Origin: Dehalococcoidia bacterium
GTDB taxonomy: Bacteria > Chloroflexota > Dehalococcoidia > Lucifugimonadales > Lucifugimonadaceae
Reading direction: 5' to 3'
Assembly: GCA_029940375.1 (NCBI GenBank)
Contig: JAPYUX010000002.1
Coordinates: forward strand, 46,249 to 110,248
Length of the DNA stretch: 64,000 bases
The notes below the pieces were generated by a model. The model worked only from the letters and a program-made list of their open reading frames with translations, did no database searches and was not told the origin of the DNA. Numbering within the stretch: position 1 is the stretch's first letter; each line of letters opens with the position of its first letter. This document shows positions 18,634 to 27,256 of this stretch, piece by piece. A program made the translations under genes and the position numbers.

Positions 18634-19854
18634 ATGAATAATAAAATAGAAGTTATAGATAATGGAAATGTTTGTTCTCCTAAAGGATTTACTTCGGGAT
18701 CAATTTTCTCTGGTATCAAATCACCAGGGCAAGACAAAAAAGATATTGGAATTATTTTTTCAGAAAAACCATGTGTCTCAGCTGGTACTTTTACTCAAAA
18801 TTCAATTGTTTCTCCATCAGTTAGTTGGACAAGAAATATTATAAATTCTGAGAATATTCAAGCTATTGTCGCAAATTCTGGATGTGCTAATACCGCAGTT
18901 GGGATTCAAGGGTTAAAAGATGCAGAAGAAATGGCTAAAATTACATCAAAAAAACTAAATATTAATATTAATTCAATTGCCGTAGCATCAACAGGAATAA
19001 TTGGAGTAGAGTTACCAATGGCTTTAATGAGAAAATACATACCAAAAATAGAATTATCTTCTAACGGAGGACATGGTTTCGCAAATTCTATTCTAACAAC
19101 TGATAAAAGGACAAAAGAGATAGCTTTTTCTATCAAAATTCATAATAAGGAAGTGAAAGTAGGAGGAGTTGCAAAAGGTTCAGGGATGATTCACCCTAAT
19201 ATGGCAACTATGTTATCTTTTATTACTACAGATGTTGATATAGAAAAAGTATCTCTTCAGAAAATTATAAAATCTGCAGTTAAAAAATCTTTCAATCAAA
19301 TAAGTGTTGATGGAGACCAATCAACAAATGATACTGTATTAATTATTGCTAATGGATTAGCGAATAATAATAAATTAAATGATTTAAGTAGTGAAGAAAC
19401 TAAATTATTTTCAACTGCAGTTCAAAAAGTCTGTACTTTTTTAGCAAAAGAAATAGCTAAAGATGGAGAAGGCAATAATAGATTAATAGAAACTGAAATT
19501 ATTGGTGCAAAAACAAAAAATGATGCACTACTAGCTTCGAGGTATGTAATATCATCTAATTTAGTTAAAACAGCTGTATATGGAAGAGATCCTAACTGGG
19601 GTAGAATTATTATGGCTATAGGAGCTTCTCAAATTGACCTGATTGAATCCAAAATAGATATTTTTGTCAATGACATTCAAATAGTAGCTGAAGGAGTTGC
19701 TATATCATATAATCATCAAAGTATTGTAATTGCTATGGGAGAGGAAGTAATTAGATTTAAAATCAACCTTAATATCGGGAATAAATCTGCTAAAGCATGG
19801 GGTAGTGAACTTACAGAAGAATATGTAATATTTAATTCTGCTTATACGACCTAA
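18634..19854 (+). CDS. argJ: glutamate N-acetyltransferase / amino-acid N-acetyltransferase ArgJ
   Basis: Transfers acetyl from N-acetylornithine to glutamate, and in bifunctional forms also from acetyl-CoA, in the cyclic arginine pathway. 406 residues from the ATG at 18634, chosen over a TTG at 18631 because GGAG at 18622-18625 is spaced eight bases from it. The self-processing site is intact: GSGMIHPNMATML, where cleavage before the Thr generates the two subunits and the nucleophile. The late YGRDPNWGRI motif and the C-terminal EEYVIFNSAYTT are family-typical. First gene of argJ-B-D-G-H. No argC, argF or argA is in the window, so those steps must be encoded elsewhere. Confidence 0.96.
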   Translation: MNNKIEVIDNGNVCSPKGFTSGSIFSGIKSPGQDKKDIGIIFSEKPCVSAGTFTQNSIVSPSVSWTRNIINSENIQAIVANSGCANTAVGIQGLKDAEEMAKITSKKLNININSIAVASTGIIGVELPMALMRKYIPKIELSSNGGHGFANSILTTDKRTKEIAFSIKIHNKEVKVGGVAKGSGMIHPNMATMLSFITTDVDIEKVSLQKIIKSAVKKSFNQISVDGDQSTNDTVLIIANGLANNNKLNDLSSEETKLFSTAVQKVCTFLAKEIAKDGEGNNRLIETEIIGAKTKNDALLASRYVISSNLVKTAVYGRDPNWGRIIMAIGASQIDLIESKIDIFVNDIQIVAEGVAISYNHQSIVIAMGEEVIRFKINLNIGNKSAKAWGSELTEEYVIFNSAYTT

Positions 19855-19862
19855 ATTATATA

Positions 19863-20639
19863 ATGAAAACTTCAAAAAATAATATTTCAGTCATAAAAAT
19901 AGGTGGTTCAACACTGGGTGAAACTGATAGCACCTTTGAAGATATAGAAAAACTTTACAAAAAAGGTTGGAACATTGTACTTGTTCATGGTGGAGGTAGA
20001 GAGATTTCAAATTGGTTAAATAAGCAGGGTGTTGAACCAGAATTTGTAGATGGATTGAGGAGAACAGATCAAAGAACTCTTGACGTGGTTATTTCGGTTC
20101 TTTCAGGGAAAATTAACTCCGAAATAGTAATTGAATTACAAAATTTAAACATAAAAGCTGTTGGTATTTCAGGTTCTTCTGGTCTTATTTCTGCAAAACA
20201 GCTCAGCAAAAAACTTGGTTTTGTTGGCGAGATTGTTTCTTGCAAAACTGAGCTTTTATTTTCTTTATTTGAAAATGGATTTTTACCAGTAGTTTCTCCT
20301 TTAGCATTAGCTTGTGATAAAAAGAAACAAATTTATAACATTAATGCTGATACAGCAGCTGGAGTTTTGGCTAAAAATTTAAATGCAAATAATATTATAT
20401 TTCAGACAGATGTATCAGGAGTGCTCGATTCAAATAGAAGAGTAATTCCACAAATGACAAAATTGCAAGCATTAGATTTGATTAATTCTGGAATAGTTCA
20501 AGGAGGAATGATACCTAAAATCAGAGCTTGTGTTGATGCTTTGGGGACTGTTTCAACTGGAAAAATTATTGATGGAACTATACGTGGAAACTTATTAAGT
20601 GCATTCACTAATGATAATATTGGTACTAGAATAGTATAA
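19863..20639 (+). CDS. argB: acetylglutamate kinase ArgB
   Basis: Phosphorylates N-acetylglutamate, the second step of arginine synthesis. 258 residues of the amino-acid kinase fold: the N-terminal phosphate-binding strand VIKIGGSTLGE (about 10-20), the substrate loop VLVHGGGREISNW (about 40-52), DGLRRTD, the NINADTAAGVLA segment (about 160-171) and the late GGMIPKIRACVDAL. The N-terminus is short and lacks the helix associated with arginine-sensitive hexameric enzymes, so feedback control by arginine is less likely (inference). It starts eight bases after argJ and is followed by argD, consistent with one transcript. Confidence 0.95.
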   Translation: MKTSKNNISVIKIGGSTLGETDSTFEDIEKLYKKGWNIVLVHGGGREISNWLNKQGVEPEFVDGLRRTDQRTLDVVISVLSGKINSEIVIELQNLNIKAVGISGSSGLISAKQLSKKLGFVGEIVSCKTELLFSLFENGFLPVVSPLALACDKKKQIYNINADTAAGVLAKNLNANNIIFQTDVSGVLDSNRRVIPQMTKLQALDLINSGIVQGGMIPKIRACVDALGTVSTGKIIDGTIRGNLLSAFTNDNIGTRIV

Positions 20640-20664
20640 AGTTGAAATAAATTTGGAGTGTTAA

Positions 20665-21858
20665 ATGCTTTCTTCCCAAGAATATAAAGATTTGGAAAAA
20701 AAATACTACATGCAAGTTGTTAATAGGATGCCACCCGTTTTGATCAAAGGGAAGGGAACTATTGTTACAGATACTGATGGAAATGATTATCTAGATTTCA
20801 CTGCAGGATGGGCAGTTTTAAATTTAGGACATTCTCATGAATCAGTAACTAAAGCAGTGAGTGAGCAAGCTGGGAAGATAATGCAAATGAGTAACCTTTT
20901 CTATACTATTCCCCAATTATCTTTAGCTAAAACAATTGTTGATAATTCAGACGTAGATAAAGTATTCTTTTGTAATTCTGGCGCTGAAGCGAATGAAGGA
21001 GCTTCTAAATTAGCAAGAAAATGGGGAAAATTGAAATTAAATGGAGCATATGAAATTATTACTACATTAAATTCCTTTCATGGTAGAACCCAAGCAATGA
21101 TGGCGGCTACTGGTCAGCCTCATTATCAAAATAATTGGAAACCCTTAATGCCTGGGTTTGTAAACGTTGAATATAATAATTTAGATGAAATCAAGAATGC
21201 ATATAACAAAAATACTTGCGCAGTATTAATCGAACCAGTTCAAGGAGAGGGGGGAGTAAATATCCCCGATGAAGGATATTTAAAATCTGTTCAGGAGTTT
21301 TGCAGATCAAAGAATATATTATTTATGTTGGATGAAGTTCAAACAGGAATGGGTAGATTAGGGACTTTATTTGGTTATCAGAGCTTTGATGGAGTTGAAC
21401 CAGATGTTATGACATTAGCAAAAGCTTTAGGATCCGGTGCTCCATTAGGAGCTTTTTGTACAAAAGACTTCTGCTCAGTTCTAGAACCAGGAGACCATGG
21501 TTCTACATTTGGAGGAAATGCTTTAACAACCTCAGCAGGAGCAGCCGCTGCAGATTATATGGTAAAAAACAATATTCCAACAATGGCTCGTAATTCAGGA
21601 ATTTATATGAGAGAAAAACTAACAAATTTAAAAGAAACAGTTGATCAGATTACAGAAATAAGAGGTATGGGATTATTGATAGGCGTAGAAATGCAACAGG
21701 AAATTTCAGCAAAAATAGTTGGAGAAGCAGTAAATAAAGGATTATTAATTAATGCAGTAAGACCTAATATGATTAGATTTATGCCTCCATTAAATGTTTC
21801 AAAAGAAGAAATTGACCAAGCTGTTTCTATATTAGAATCAATATATAAAACTTTATAA
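20665..21858 (+). CDS. argD: acetylornithine aminotransferase ArgD
   Basis: PLP-dependent class III aminotransferase that makes N-acetylornithine from the semialdehyde; the same fold also serves in lysine or GABA pathways. 397 residues with FCNSGAEANEGASKLAR (about 99-115), SFHGRTQAMMAATG (about 135), the Asp in MLDEVQTGMGR that contacts PLP (about 222), and the Schiff-base Lys in TLAKALGSGAPLGA (about 250). A Shine-Dalgarno GGAG lies just upstream of the ATG. The position between argB and argG fixes arginine synthesis as the main role. Confidence 0.95.
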   Translation: MLSSQEYKDLEKKYYMQVVNRMPPVLIKGKGTIVTDTDGNDYLDFTAGWAVLNLGHSHESVTKAVSEQAGKIMQMSNLFYTIPQLSLAKTIVDNSDVDKVFFCNSGAEANEGASKLARKWGKLKLNGAYEIITTLNSFHGRTQAMMAATGQPHYQNNWKPLMPGFVNVEYNNLDEIKNAYNKNTCAVLIEPVQGEGGVNIPDEGYLKSVQEFCRSKNILFMLDEVQTGMGRLGTLFGYQSFDGVEPDVMTLAKALGSGAPLGAFCTKDFCSVLEPGDHGSTFGGNALTTSAGAAAADYMVKNNIPTMARNSGIYMREKLTNLKETVDQITEIRGMGLLIGVEMQQEISAKIVGEAVNKGLLINAVRPNMIRFMPPLNVSKEEIDQAVSILESIYKTL

Positions 21859-21866
21859 GAAAAATT

Positions 21867-23087
21867 ATGTCAAAAGGGAAATGTATATTAGCTTATAGTG
21901 GAGGAATGGATTCAACTATTTCTGTGGTTTGGATAAAGGAAAAGTACGATTTAGATGTAATTACCTTGACTGTCGATCTTGGCGCAGGTCCTGAAATAGA
22001 AGGAGTAAAGGAAAAAGCGAAGCAAGCAGGCGCTGTTGAGGCCATTGTTTTAGATGTAAAAGAAGAATTTGTAAAAGACTATATTTTCCCAGCTCTAAAA
22101 GCAGGTGCTATGTACGAAAATGTGTATGCTTTATCTACTGCATTAGCCAGACCTTTGATGGCAAAAAAATTAGTAGAAACAGCCAGAAAATTTGGAGCAG
22201 GATATGTATCACATGGATGTACGGGGAAAGGAAATGATCAAGTTAGGTTTGACACATCAATAAAAACTTTGTCAGGTAATGGAGAATCTCTCGAAATTAT
22301 AGCTCCTGCAAGAGAATGGGGTATGACAAGAGATGAAGAAAAAGAATATGCAAAAAAAGCAGGTCTAGAACTTCGAGAAATTGGTAAAAACCAAAGAGTA
22401 TATTCTATAGATAGAAATATATGGGGATTAGCAATCGAAGGAGAAGATTTAGAGGATACTTGGGTTGAGCCTCCTGAAGATGCCTTCTCATGGACAAATA
22501 GTTTAGAAAAAGCACCTGATAAACCTGAAATAATAGATATTCAATTCAGAGAAGGTATCCCTGTTTCTATTAATGAAAAAAATATGTCAGGAGTTAAACT
22601 AATTGAATTATTAAATAATTTAGCAGGTAAGCATGGTATAGGTAGGGTCGATCATTTAGAAAATAGGCTAGTTGGGATAAAAAGTAGGGAAGTCTATGAA
22701 ACTCCAGCCGCAGTGGTTTTATATAATTCTATTATTGCATTGGAAACAGCTACTCTGTCCAGAGAACAACAAAGAATAAAATCTTTTTTATCACAAAATT
22801 ATTCTGATTTAGTTTACGATGGAAGATGGTTTACTATGTTGAGAGAAAATATTCAAACATTTATGAATAGTGTTCAACAATTTTCTACTGGAGATGTTAA
22901 ATTGAAACTTTATAAAGGATCATGTAATGTTATTGGAAGAAAATCTAAATTTTCTCTTTATGATTATGATATGTCTACCTACTCTTCAACGGATAGTTTT
23001 AATCATAGTTCCGCTGTGGGATTTATAGATATCTATTCTTTACCATCAAGAATACAAGCAAAAAAACAAAAATTTAACGATTTATAA
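21867..23087 (+). CDS. argG: argininosuccinate synthase ArgG
   Basis: Joins citrulline and aspartate using ATP. 406 residues. The N-terminal ATP-pyrophosphatase P-loop is AYSGGMDSTISV (about 9-20, with the SGGxDS core), followed by YALSTALARPLMAK and YVSHGCTGKGNDQVRF (about 113-128), and the citrulline/aspartate-contacting DRNIWG. The protein ends with a lysine-rich helix typical of the tetramer interface. It is eight bases after argD and five before argH. Confidence 0.97.
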   Translation: MSKGKCILAYSGGMDSTISVVWIKEKYDLDVITLTVDLGAGPEIEGVKEKAKQAGAVEAIVLDVKEEFVKDYIFPALKAGAMYENVYALSTALARPLMAKKLVETARKFGAGYVSHGCTGKGNDQVRFDTSIKTLSGNGESLEIIAPAREWGMTRDEEKEYAKKAGLELREIGKNQRVYSIDRNIWGLAIEGEDLEDTWVEPPEDAFSWTNSLEKAPDKPEIIDIQFREGIPVSINEKNMSGVKLIELLNNLAGKHGIGRVDHLENRLVGIKSREVYETPAAVVLYNSIIALETATLSREQQRIKSFLSQNYSDLVYDGRWFTMLRENIQTFMNSVQQFSTGDVKLKLYKGSCNVIGRKSKFSLYDYDMSTYSSTDSFNHSSAVGFIDIYSLPSRIQAKKQKFNDL

Positions 23088-23091
23088 GAAT

Positions 23092-24492
23092 TTGACTCAT
23101 AATAAAAAGAAAAATAATTTTACCCATTCTGTCCAAGGGGAAGAGATCTTTGGTAAGTTTACCAGTTCATTCGAAACAGATATCCATTTGTATGAAGAAG
23201 ATATTGAAGTATCAATAGCCTACTCCAAAATGCTAAATAAAATTGGGATTTTAAATCAATCAGAAAATCTGAAAATTATAGATGGATTAAAAGAAATAAA
23301 GTCCGAGATTTTAAAAGGAACATTTAAATGGGATTATTCTTTAGAAGATATTCACATGAATATCGAAAGTTCACTCTATGCTAAGATCGGTAATGCAGCC
23401 GGTAAATTACATACTGGAAGATCTAGGAATGACCAAATTGTAACAGATTCAAGATTATATTTTAAGAAAAAAACCAAAATCATAATTCAGGAATTATTTG
23501 ACTTACTGAAAGTGTTAGTTGATATAGCAGATAAGAATAAAGAAATAATCATGCCAGGTTATACTCATTTGCAAAAAGGCCAACCGGTTTTATTATCACA
23601 TTCCATTTTAGCGTATTTTTCTATTCTTTACCGTGATTATGAAAGATTTAGAAAAGCTCTCATAAATATTGATTTTATGCCTCTCGGTTCCGGAGCTTTT
23701 GCAGGTGTCAATATACCCATTGATCAAGATTTTCTTCAAAATGAACTAGGCTTTAGCCAAAAAACATCTAATTCTATTGATGCTGTTTCTTCTAGAGATT
23801 TTATTTTAGACTTACTTTATTCTTGTTGTTCTTTAATGATAAATTTTTCAAGGATTTGTGAAGAGTTTATAATTTGGAATACGGATGAATTCAATTTTAT
23901 AAGTTTACCTGAAAAATTTACTACTGGTTCGAGTATTATGCCTCAAAAAAAGAACCCTGACTTTTTGGAATTAATAAGAGCTAAAGCTGGAACGAACTTA
24001 GGCACACTCCTATCGCTTTTTACTACTATAAAAGGGCTACCTTTTACTTATAACAGAGATTTACAAGAAGATAGACAGGGAGCAATTCAAACAACAAAAA
24101 CAGTCATTGAATCTATAAAAATTATGAAAGAAATTTTACGCGAAATGAAGTTCAATTCTGAAAAAATGTTTCAATCAGCAGAGAATTCAAATATTTTAGC
24201 GACCGATTTTGCTGATTATTTAGCTTCTAAAAATATTCCATTTAGGGAAGCCTACAACTTAATGAAAGAGATTTCCAATATATTGAAAAGAACCAATAAG
24301 AATATTACCGATCTAAATCTTGAAGATTTTCAAAATATTTCTCCAGTATTTACGAATGATGTGATGAAAATAACAATAAAAAGCTCTGTAGAAAAAAGAA
24401 ATTCATTTGGTGGGACTTCTAGTCAGTCAATAAAAAAGCAGATAAAAGATTCAAAAAATCTTTTGAATAAAATAAGTAATGAAATCAAATAA
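23092..24492 (+). CDS. argH: argininosuccinate lyase ArgH
   Basis: Cleaves argininosuccinate to arginine and fumarate. 466 residues of the fumarase/aspartase superfamily. HTGRSRNDQIVTD (about 103-115) and YTHLQKGQPV are present, as is the superfamily signature GSSIMPQKKNPD (about 281-292) bearing the mobile catalytic Ser. The start is a TTG at 23092, four bases after the argG stop, with only a weak ribosome-binding site, suggesting coupling to argG translation. The 3' end overlaps the next open reading frame by 14 bases. Confidence 0.95.
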   Translation: MTHNKKKNNFTHSVQGEEIFGKFTSSFETDIHLYEEDIEVSIAYSKMLNKIGILNQSENLKIIDGLKEIKSEILKGTFKWDYSLEDIHMNIESSLYAKIGNAAGKLHTGRSRNDQIVTDSRLYFKKKTKIIIQELFDLLKVLVDIADKNKEIIMPGYTHLQKGQPVLLSHSILAYFSILYRDYERFRKALINIDFMPLGSGAFAGVNIPIDQDFLQNELGFSQKTSNSIDAVSSRDFILDLLYSCCSLMINFSRICEEFIIWNTDEFNFISLPEKFTTGSSIMPQKKNPDFLELIRAKAGTNLGTLLSLFTTIKGLPFTYNRDLQEDRQGAIQTTKTVIESIKIMKEILREMKFNSEKMFQSAENSNILATDFADYLASKNIPFREAYNLMKEISNILKRTNKNITDLNLEDFQNISPVFTNDVMKITIKSSVEKRNSFGGTSSQSIKKQIKDSKNLLNKISNEIK

Positions 24493-24907
24493 CTTAGTAA
24501 TTTCTAATAAATTTAATAATTTAGAAATAAAAAATTTAGATCAAATTTATGATGTTTTATGCCAAGGTTATAGTATTTATGTAAATTTACATAAAAAAGA
24601 TGATAAATTTGTTTTCTCCCCGACAAATAATTCTAAAATTATTATAAGTTCTATAGAAGCTTTTTTTGAAAAATTGGTTAAGTTATTTGATAATGTTGAG
24701 AAAAAATTATTAATTTCGATTAATGAGTTAAATCCAGGAATTTTTGAAGTTATTTCTGAAAATTTAAGAAAATATAATCTTTACCAGAATGCTATTTTAT
24801 TAGGAATGGTTTCTAAATTTTGGGATGTAAGGAGAAGAGTAATAGATACCTCTCCAAGATTAGAAATGGCAGTAGATTATATTCCTAATGAACATTGGAA
24901 AATTTAA
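24479..24907 (+). CDS. hypothetical protein overlapping argH
   Basis: 142 residues, no confident family. It starts inside argH (14-base overlap) and ends 18 bases before an enolase gene, so it is probably the product of the same transcript. The second half has a pattern faintly reminiscent of a glycerophosphodiester phosphodiesterase barrel (a strand LLISINEL, a helix, then NAILLGMVSKFWDVRRRVIDTSPRLEMA), but the catalytic HR and E-x-D motifs of that family are absent. If related, it is a non-catalytic fragment. The N-terminus is rich in Asn, Lys and Ile, which looks like relaxed composition. Confidence 0.55.
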   Translation: MKSNNLVISNKFNNLEIKNLDQIYDVLCQGYSIYVNLHKKDDKFVFSPTNNSKIIISSIEAFFEKLVKLFDNVEKKLLISINELNPGIFEVISENLRKYNLYQNAILLGMVSKFWDVRRRVIDTSPRLEMAVDYIPNEHWKI

Positions 24908-24925
24908 GAAAGGAAGATTACTAAA

Positions 24926-26053
24926 TTGAAAATTGCAAATATTGAAACCTTTTTTGTTTCTAGATTTCTTGTTGTTAAAGTGACAACAGAAGATGGGTTG
25001 GAAGGAATCGGAGAATCATGTTACTGGTCTTATCCAAAAGCTGCTGAAGCAACCATTCATGGTTTTAAAGATTCATTGATTGGAATGAACGCTAATGATA
25101 TAGAACATATTTGGACTTACTTATGGAGATATAATTCTGCATTTCGAGGTAATAGTATTGGTGGCGCAATAAGTGCAATTGACATGGCTCTTTGGGATAT
25201 TAAAGGAAAAAGGCTACAAACTCCAGTGTGGAATTTATTAGGAGGTAAAGTAAGAAATAAAGTAAGGGCCATAGCTCAAGGAATAACAGGAAATAATCCT
25301 GATGAATATGCAGAAGGTGCAAAAAAAATATTGGATGAAGGATTTACTGCTCTCAAATTTACTCCAATGGCTAAAGAATGGGCTGAAATGAGTTATACAA
25401 AAATGATTAAATTTGCAATTGAAAGCGTGGAAGCTGTTAGAGAAACAGTTGGATGGGATTTTGATATAGGAATAGAAATTCATAGAAATATGCAACCTCA
25501 TGAAGCAATTGTTTTTTGTGATGAAGTTGCTCATTTACGTCCATATTTTATTGAAGACCCTATAGTTCCAGATTCAGTTATTGCAATGGGCGATGTCTCT
25601 TCAAAAATGAAACTTCCACTAGCTGTTGGAGAAAGAAATATGGGTATCTGGGAATTTAGAGAATATGCAGAAATAGCAAAACCTGCTTTTTTTAAACCAG
25701 ATATAGCAGTTGCAGGCGGAATTACTGGAGTAAAAAAAATAGCTACTATCGCAGAAGCACATCATATTAAAATTTCGCCTCATAATTTTCAAGGTCCTAT
25801 AGCAACAGCAGCTTGTATCGCATTAGGTATTTCCTCTCCATCTTGGGATGTTCAAGAATCAGTGCAAGAAGATCTACCTCCAAGGCGAGATATGACAGAT
25901 GAAATTATTACGCTTAAAAATGGTTGGTATACTCCATCTGAAAAGCCTGGTTTAGGTTTAAATTTCAATGAAAATGCTCCATCAAAACATCCATTTGATC
26001 CAGCACATATACCACCTCCCATTAGAGAAGATGGAAGTGTTGGTTTAAGATAA
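24926..26053 (+). CDS. enolase superfamily dehydratase, galactonate dehydratase-like
   Basis: 375 residues: an N-terminal capping domain (1-115) then the modified TIM barrel. Probable metal ligands are E184 (in EIHR), E210 (FIEDP) and E236 (VGERN), with H186 and H286 (SPHN) as the catalytic histidines. This spacing and the AVAGGITG..AEAHH stretch match the D-galactonate/L-rhamnonate-type acid-sugar dehydratases, except that the first ligand is Glu rather than Asp. The start is TTG with AGGAAG nine bases before it. It lies at the end of the arginine gene run, with no pathway link visible. Substrate is unassigned. Confidence 0.85.
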   Translation: MKIANIETFFVSRFLVVKVTTEDGLEGIGESCYWSYPKAAEATIHGFKDSLIGMNANDIEHIWTYLWRYNSAFRGNSIGGAISAIDMALWDIKGKRLQTPVWNLLGGKVRNKVRAIAQGITGNNPDEYAEGAKKILDEGFTALKFTPMAKEWAEMSYTKMIKFAIESVEAVRETVGWDFDIGIEIHRNMQPHEAIVFCDEVAHLRPYFIEDPIVPDSVIAMGDVSSKMKLPLAVGERNMGIWEFREYAEIAKPAFFKPDIAVAGGITGVKKIATIAEAHHIKISPHNFQGPIATAACIALGISSPSWDVQESVQEDLPPRRDMTDEIITLKNGWYTPSEKPGLGLNFNENAPSKHPFDPAHIPPPIREDGSVGLR

Positions 26054-26203
26054 TTTTTTTTAATCTATTTTTAAAATTATTAAATCTTCTAACCTTTAAT
26101 TTAGATACAATTTATTAATTGATTTCTTGGTTTTTACTATCAGACAAACGAAAATTATATAATCTGATTTGATTTATATTTTCAGTCATATTAGAGTGAT
26201 AAA

Positions 26204-26209
26204 TATAAT
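26204..26209 (+). promoter_or_regulatory. candidate -10 box upstream of rpe
   Basis: TATAAT 88 bases before the rpe ATG and 23 bases before a 22-codon reading frame. A weak TTCAGT is spaced 17 bases upstream as a possible -35. The rest of the gap 26054-26203 shows AT-rich sequence with nothing I can name. Confidence 0.3.
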
Positions 26210-26232
26210 ATTTTAAGAAAGAAGATGAACTT

Positions 26233-26301
26233 ATGAAAGACTTAAAAAGGCTAATAGCTGACAGAAAAATCAACAAAATAGATTTGCAACTAATAAAATG
26301 A
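26233..26301 (+). CDS. 22-codon open reading frame coupled to rpe
   Basis: A short frame beginning ATGAAAGAC encodes 22 residues (MKDLKRLIADRKINKIDLQL and two more), and its TGA overlaps the rpe ATG in an ATGA arrangement. A purine-rich AAGAAAGAAGA lies upstream (26215-26225). It may be a leader peptide that couples translation to rpe, or a chance frame. The peptide is basic and could form a helix. No homology is claimed. Confidence 0.35.
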   Translation: MKDLKRLIADRKINKIDLQLIK

Positions 26302-26960
26302 AAAACCAATGTATTATAAGTACTTCAATACTCTCATCAAACTTCAAGAATTTACATAGTGAAATAAAAGATATAGAGATTTGTGGAACGGATGAAATTC
26401 ACATAGATGTTATGGATGGAGAATTTGTTGAAAATTTGTCTTTTGGACTCCCTATAATAAAAACAGTAAGATCAAGTACCAGATTGCCCTTAGAGGCTCA
26501 TATGATGGTTAATCATCCAATTAAATATATCAAATCTTTTGCAGATGCAGGTATTGACATATTTACTTTTCATATCGAATCAAAATCACCAATTATGAAA
26601 ACGATTGAATTAATAAAAAAACAAAACCTTAAAGTTGGGATTGCTATTAATCCTGATTCTTCAATTTCACTACTTCAAAAATATATTGATTACATAGATA
26701 GAATAATTTTTATGTCAGTTTACCCTGGTAAAGGAGGACAAAAATATATTCAATCAACTGAAGATAAAATGATAGAATTTTTATCTTTAAATAAAAATAA
26801 AAATATACTCTTGGGTGTTGATGGTGGGATAAAATCTGAAACAATTAGAGGAGCCTACAACGCAGGAGCTAGATTATTTATTTCTGGAACTGGGATTCTT
26901 GATAATGAATTGGGATATTATGGAGCAATAGATCAACTGAGAAGAGCTACTTTAAACTAA
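26298..26960 (+). CDS. rpe: ribulose-phosphate 3-epimerase
   Basis: Interconverts ribulose-5-phosphate and xylulose-5-phosphate in the pentose phosphate pathway. 220 residues, normal length. TIM-barrel motifs: ISTSILSSNFKNL at the N-terminus, the metal- and base-bearing HIDVMDGEFV (about 34-43), EAHMMVNHP (about 66-74), SVYPGKGGQKY (about 140-150) and the phosphate-binding GVDGGI and SGTGIL near the C-terminus. The metal ligands (His, Asp, His, Asp) are all present. The start overlaps a short upstream reading frame by four bases, and the end overlaps the L28 gene on the other strand by 14 bases. Confidence 0.95.
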   Translation: MKNQCIISTSILSSNFKNLHSEIKDIEICGTDEIHIDVMDGEFVENLSFGLPIIKTVRSSTRLPLEAHMMVNHPIKYIKSFADAGIDIFTFHIESKSPIMKTIELIKKQNLKVGIAINPDSSISLLQKYIDYIDRIIFMSVYPGKGGQKYIQSTEDKMIEFLSLNKNKNILLGVDGGIKSETIRGAYNAGARLFISGTGILDNELGYYGAIDQLRRATLN

Positions 26961-27159
26961 CACCTTTTTTATCTAGTGTTCTAATTTCTCTAGCGGTTAA
27001 TTTAACGACATAAACCTTATCATTTATTGTAATTTTTCTTTTTTGTATATTTGGTTTTGAAATTTTTTGTGTTGCATTCAATGCGTGCGATCGGTTATGT
27101 CCGAACAGGGGTTTTTTTAGTGGACCCAGCCCCAAATGTTTTCTAGGATTTATAGCCAT
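26947..27159 (-). CDS. rpmB: 50S ribosomal protein L28
   Basis: 70 residues. FGHNRSHALNATQKISKPNIQKR matches the L28 pattern (split: FGHNRSHALNATQK then PNIQKR), and the C-terminal VVKLTAREIRTLDKKG is the classic L28 ending. The N-terminus lacks the CxxC zinc motif found in some L28 proteins (it reads MAINPRKHLGLGP), so this is the zinc-independent or shortened form. It is transcribed alone, divergent from fakA. Confidence 0.88.
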   Translation of the reverse strand: MAINPRKHLGLGPLKKPLFGHNRSHALNATQKISKPNIQKRKITINDKVYVVKLTAREIRTLDKKGVSLK

Positions 27160-27234
27160 TATTTGTTCTCTTTTAAAATTTTATATAATCTATTAAAATA
27201 TCTTTTTTGTATATCTTTAGTTTATCACCAAAAT

Positions 27235-27240
27235 TATAAT
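27235..27240 (+). promoter_or_regulatory. candidate -10 box for fakA
   Basis: TATAAT ends 16 bases before the fakA ATG at 27257. The predicted leader is about nine bases and has no Shine-Dalgarno site. No -35 hexamer at standard spacing is visible. Confidence 0.35.
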
Positions 27241-27256
27241 CTAAAATATAAAAATT

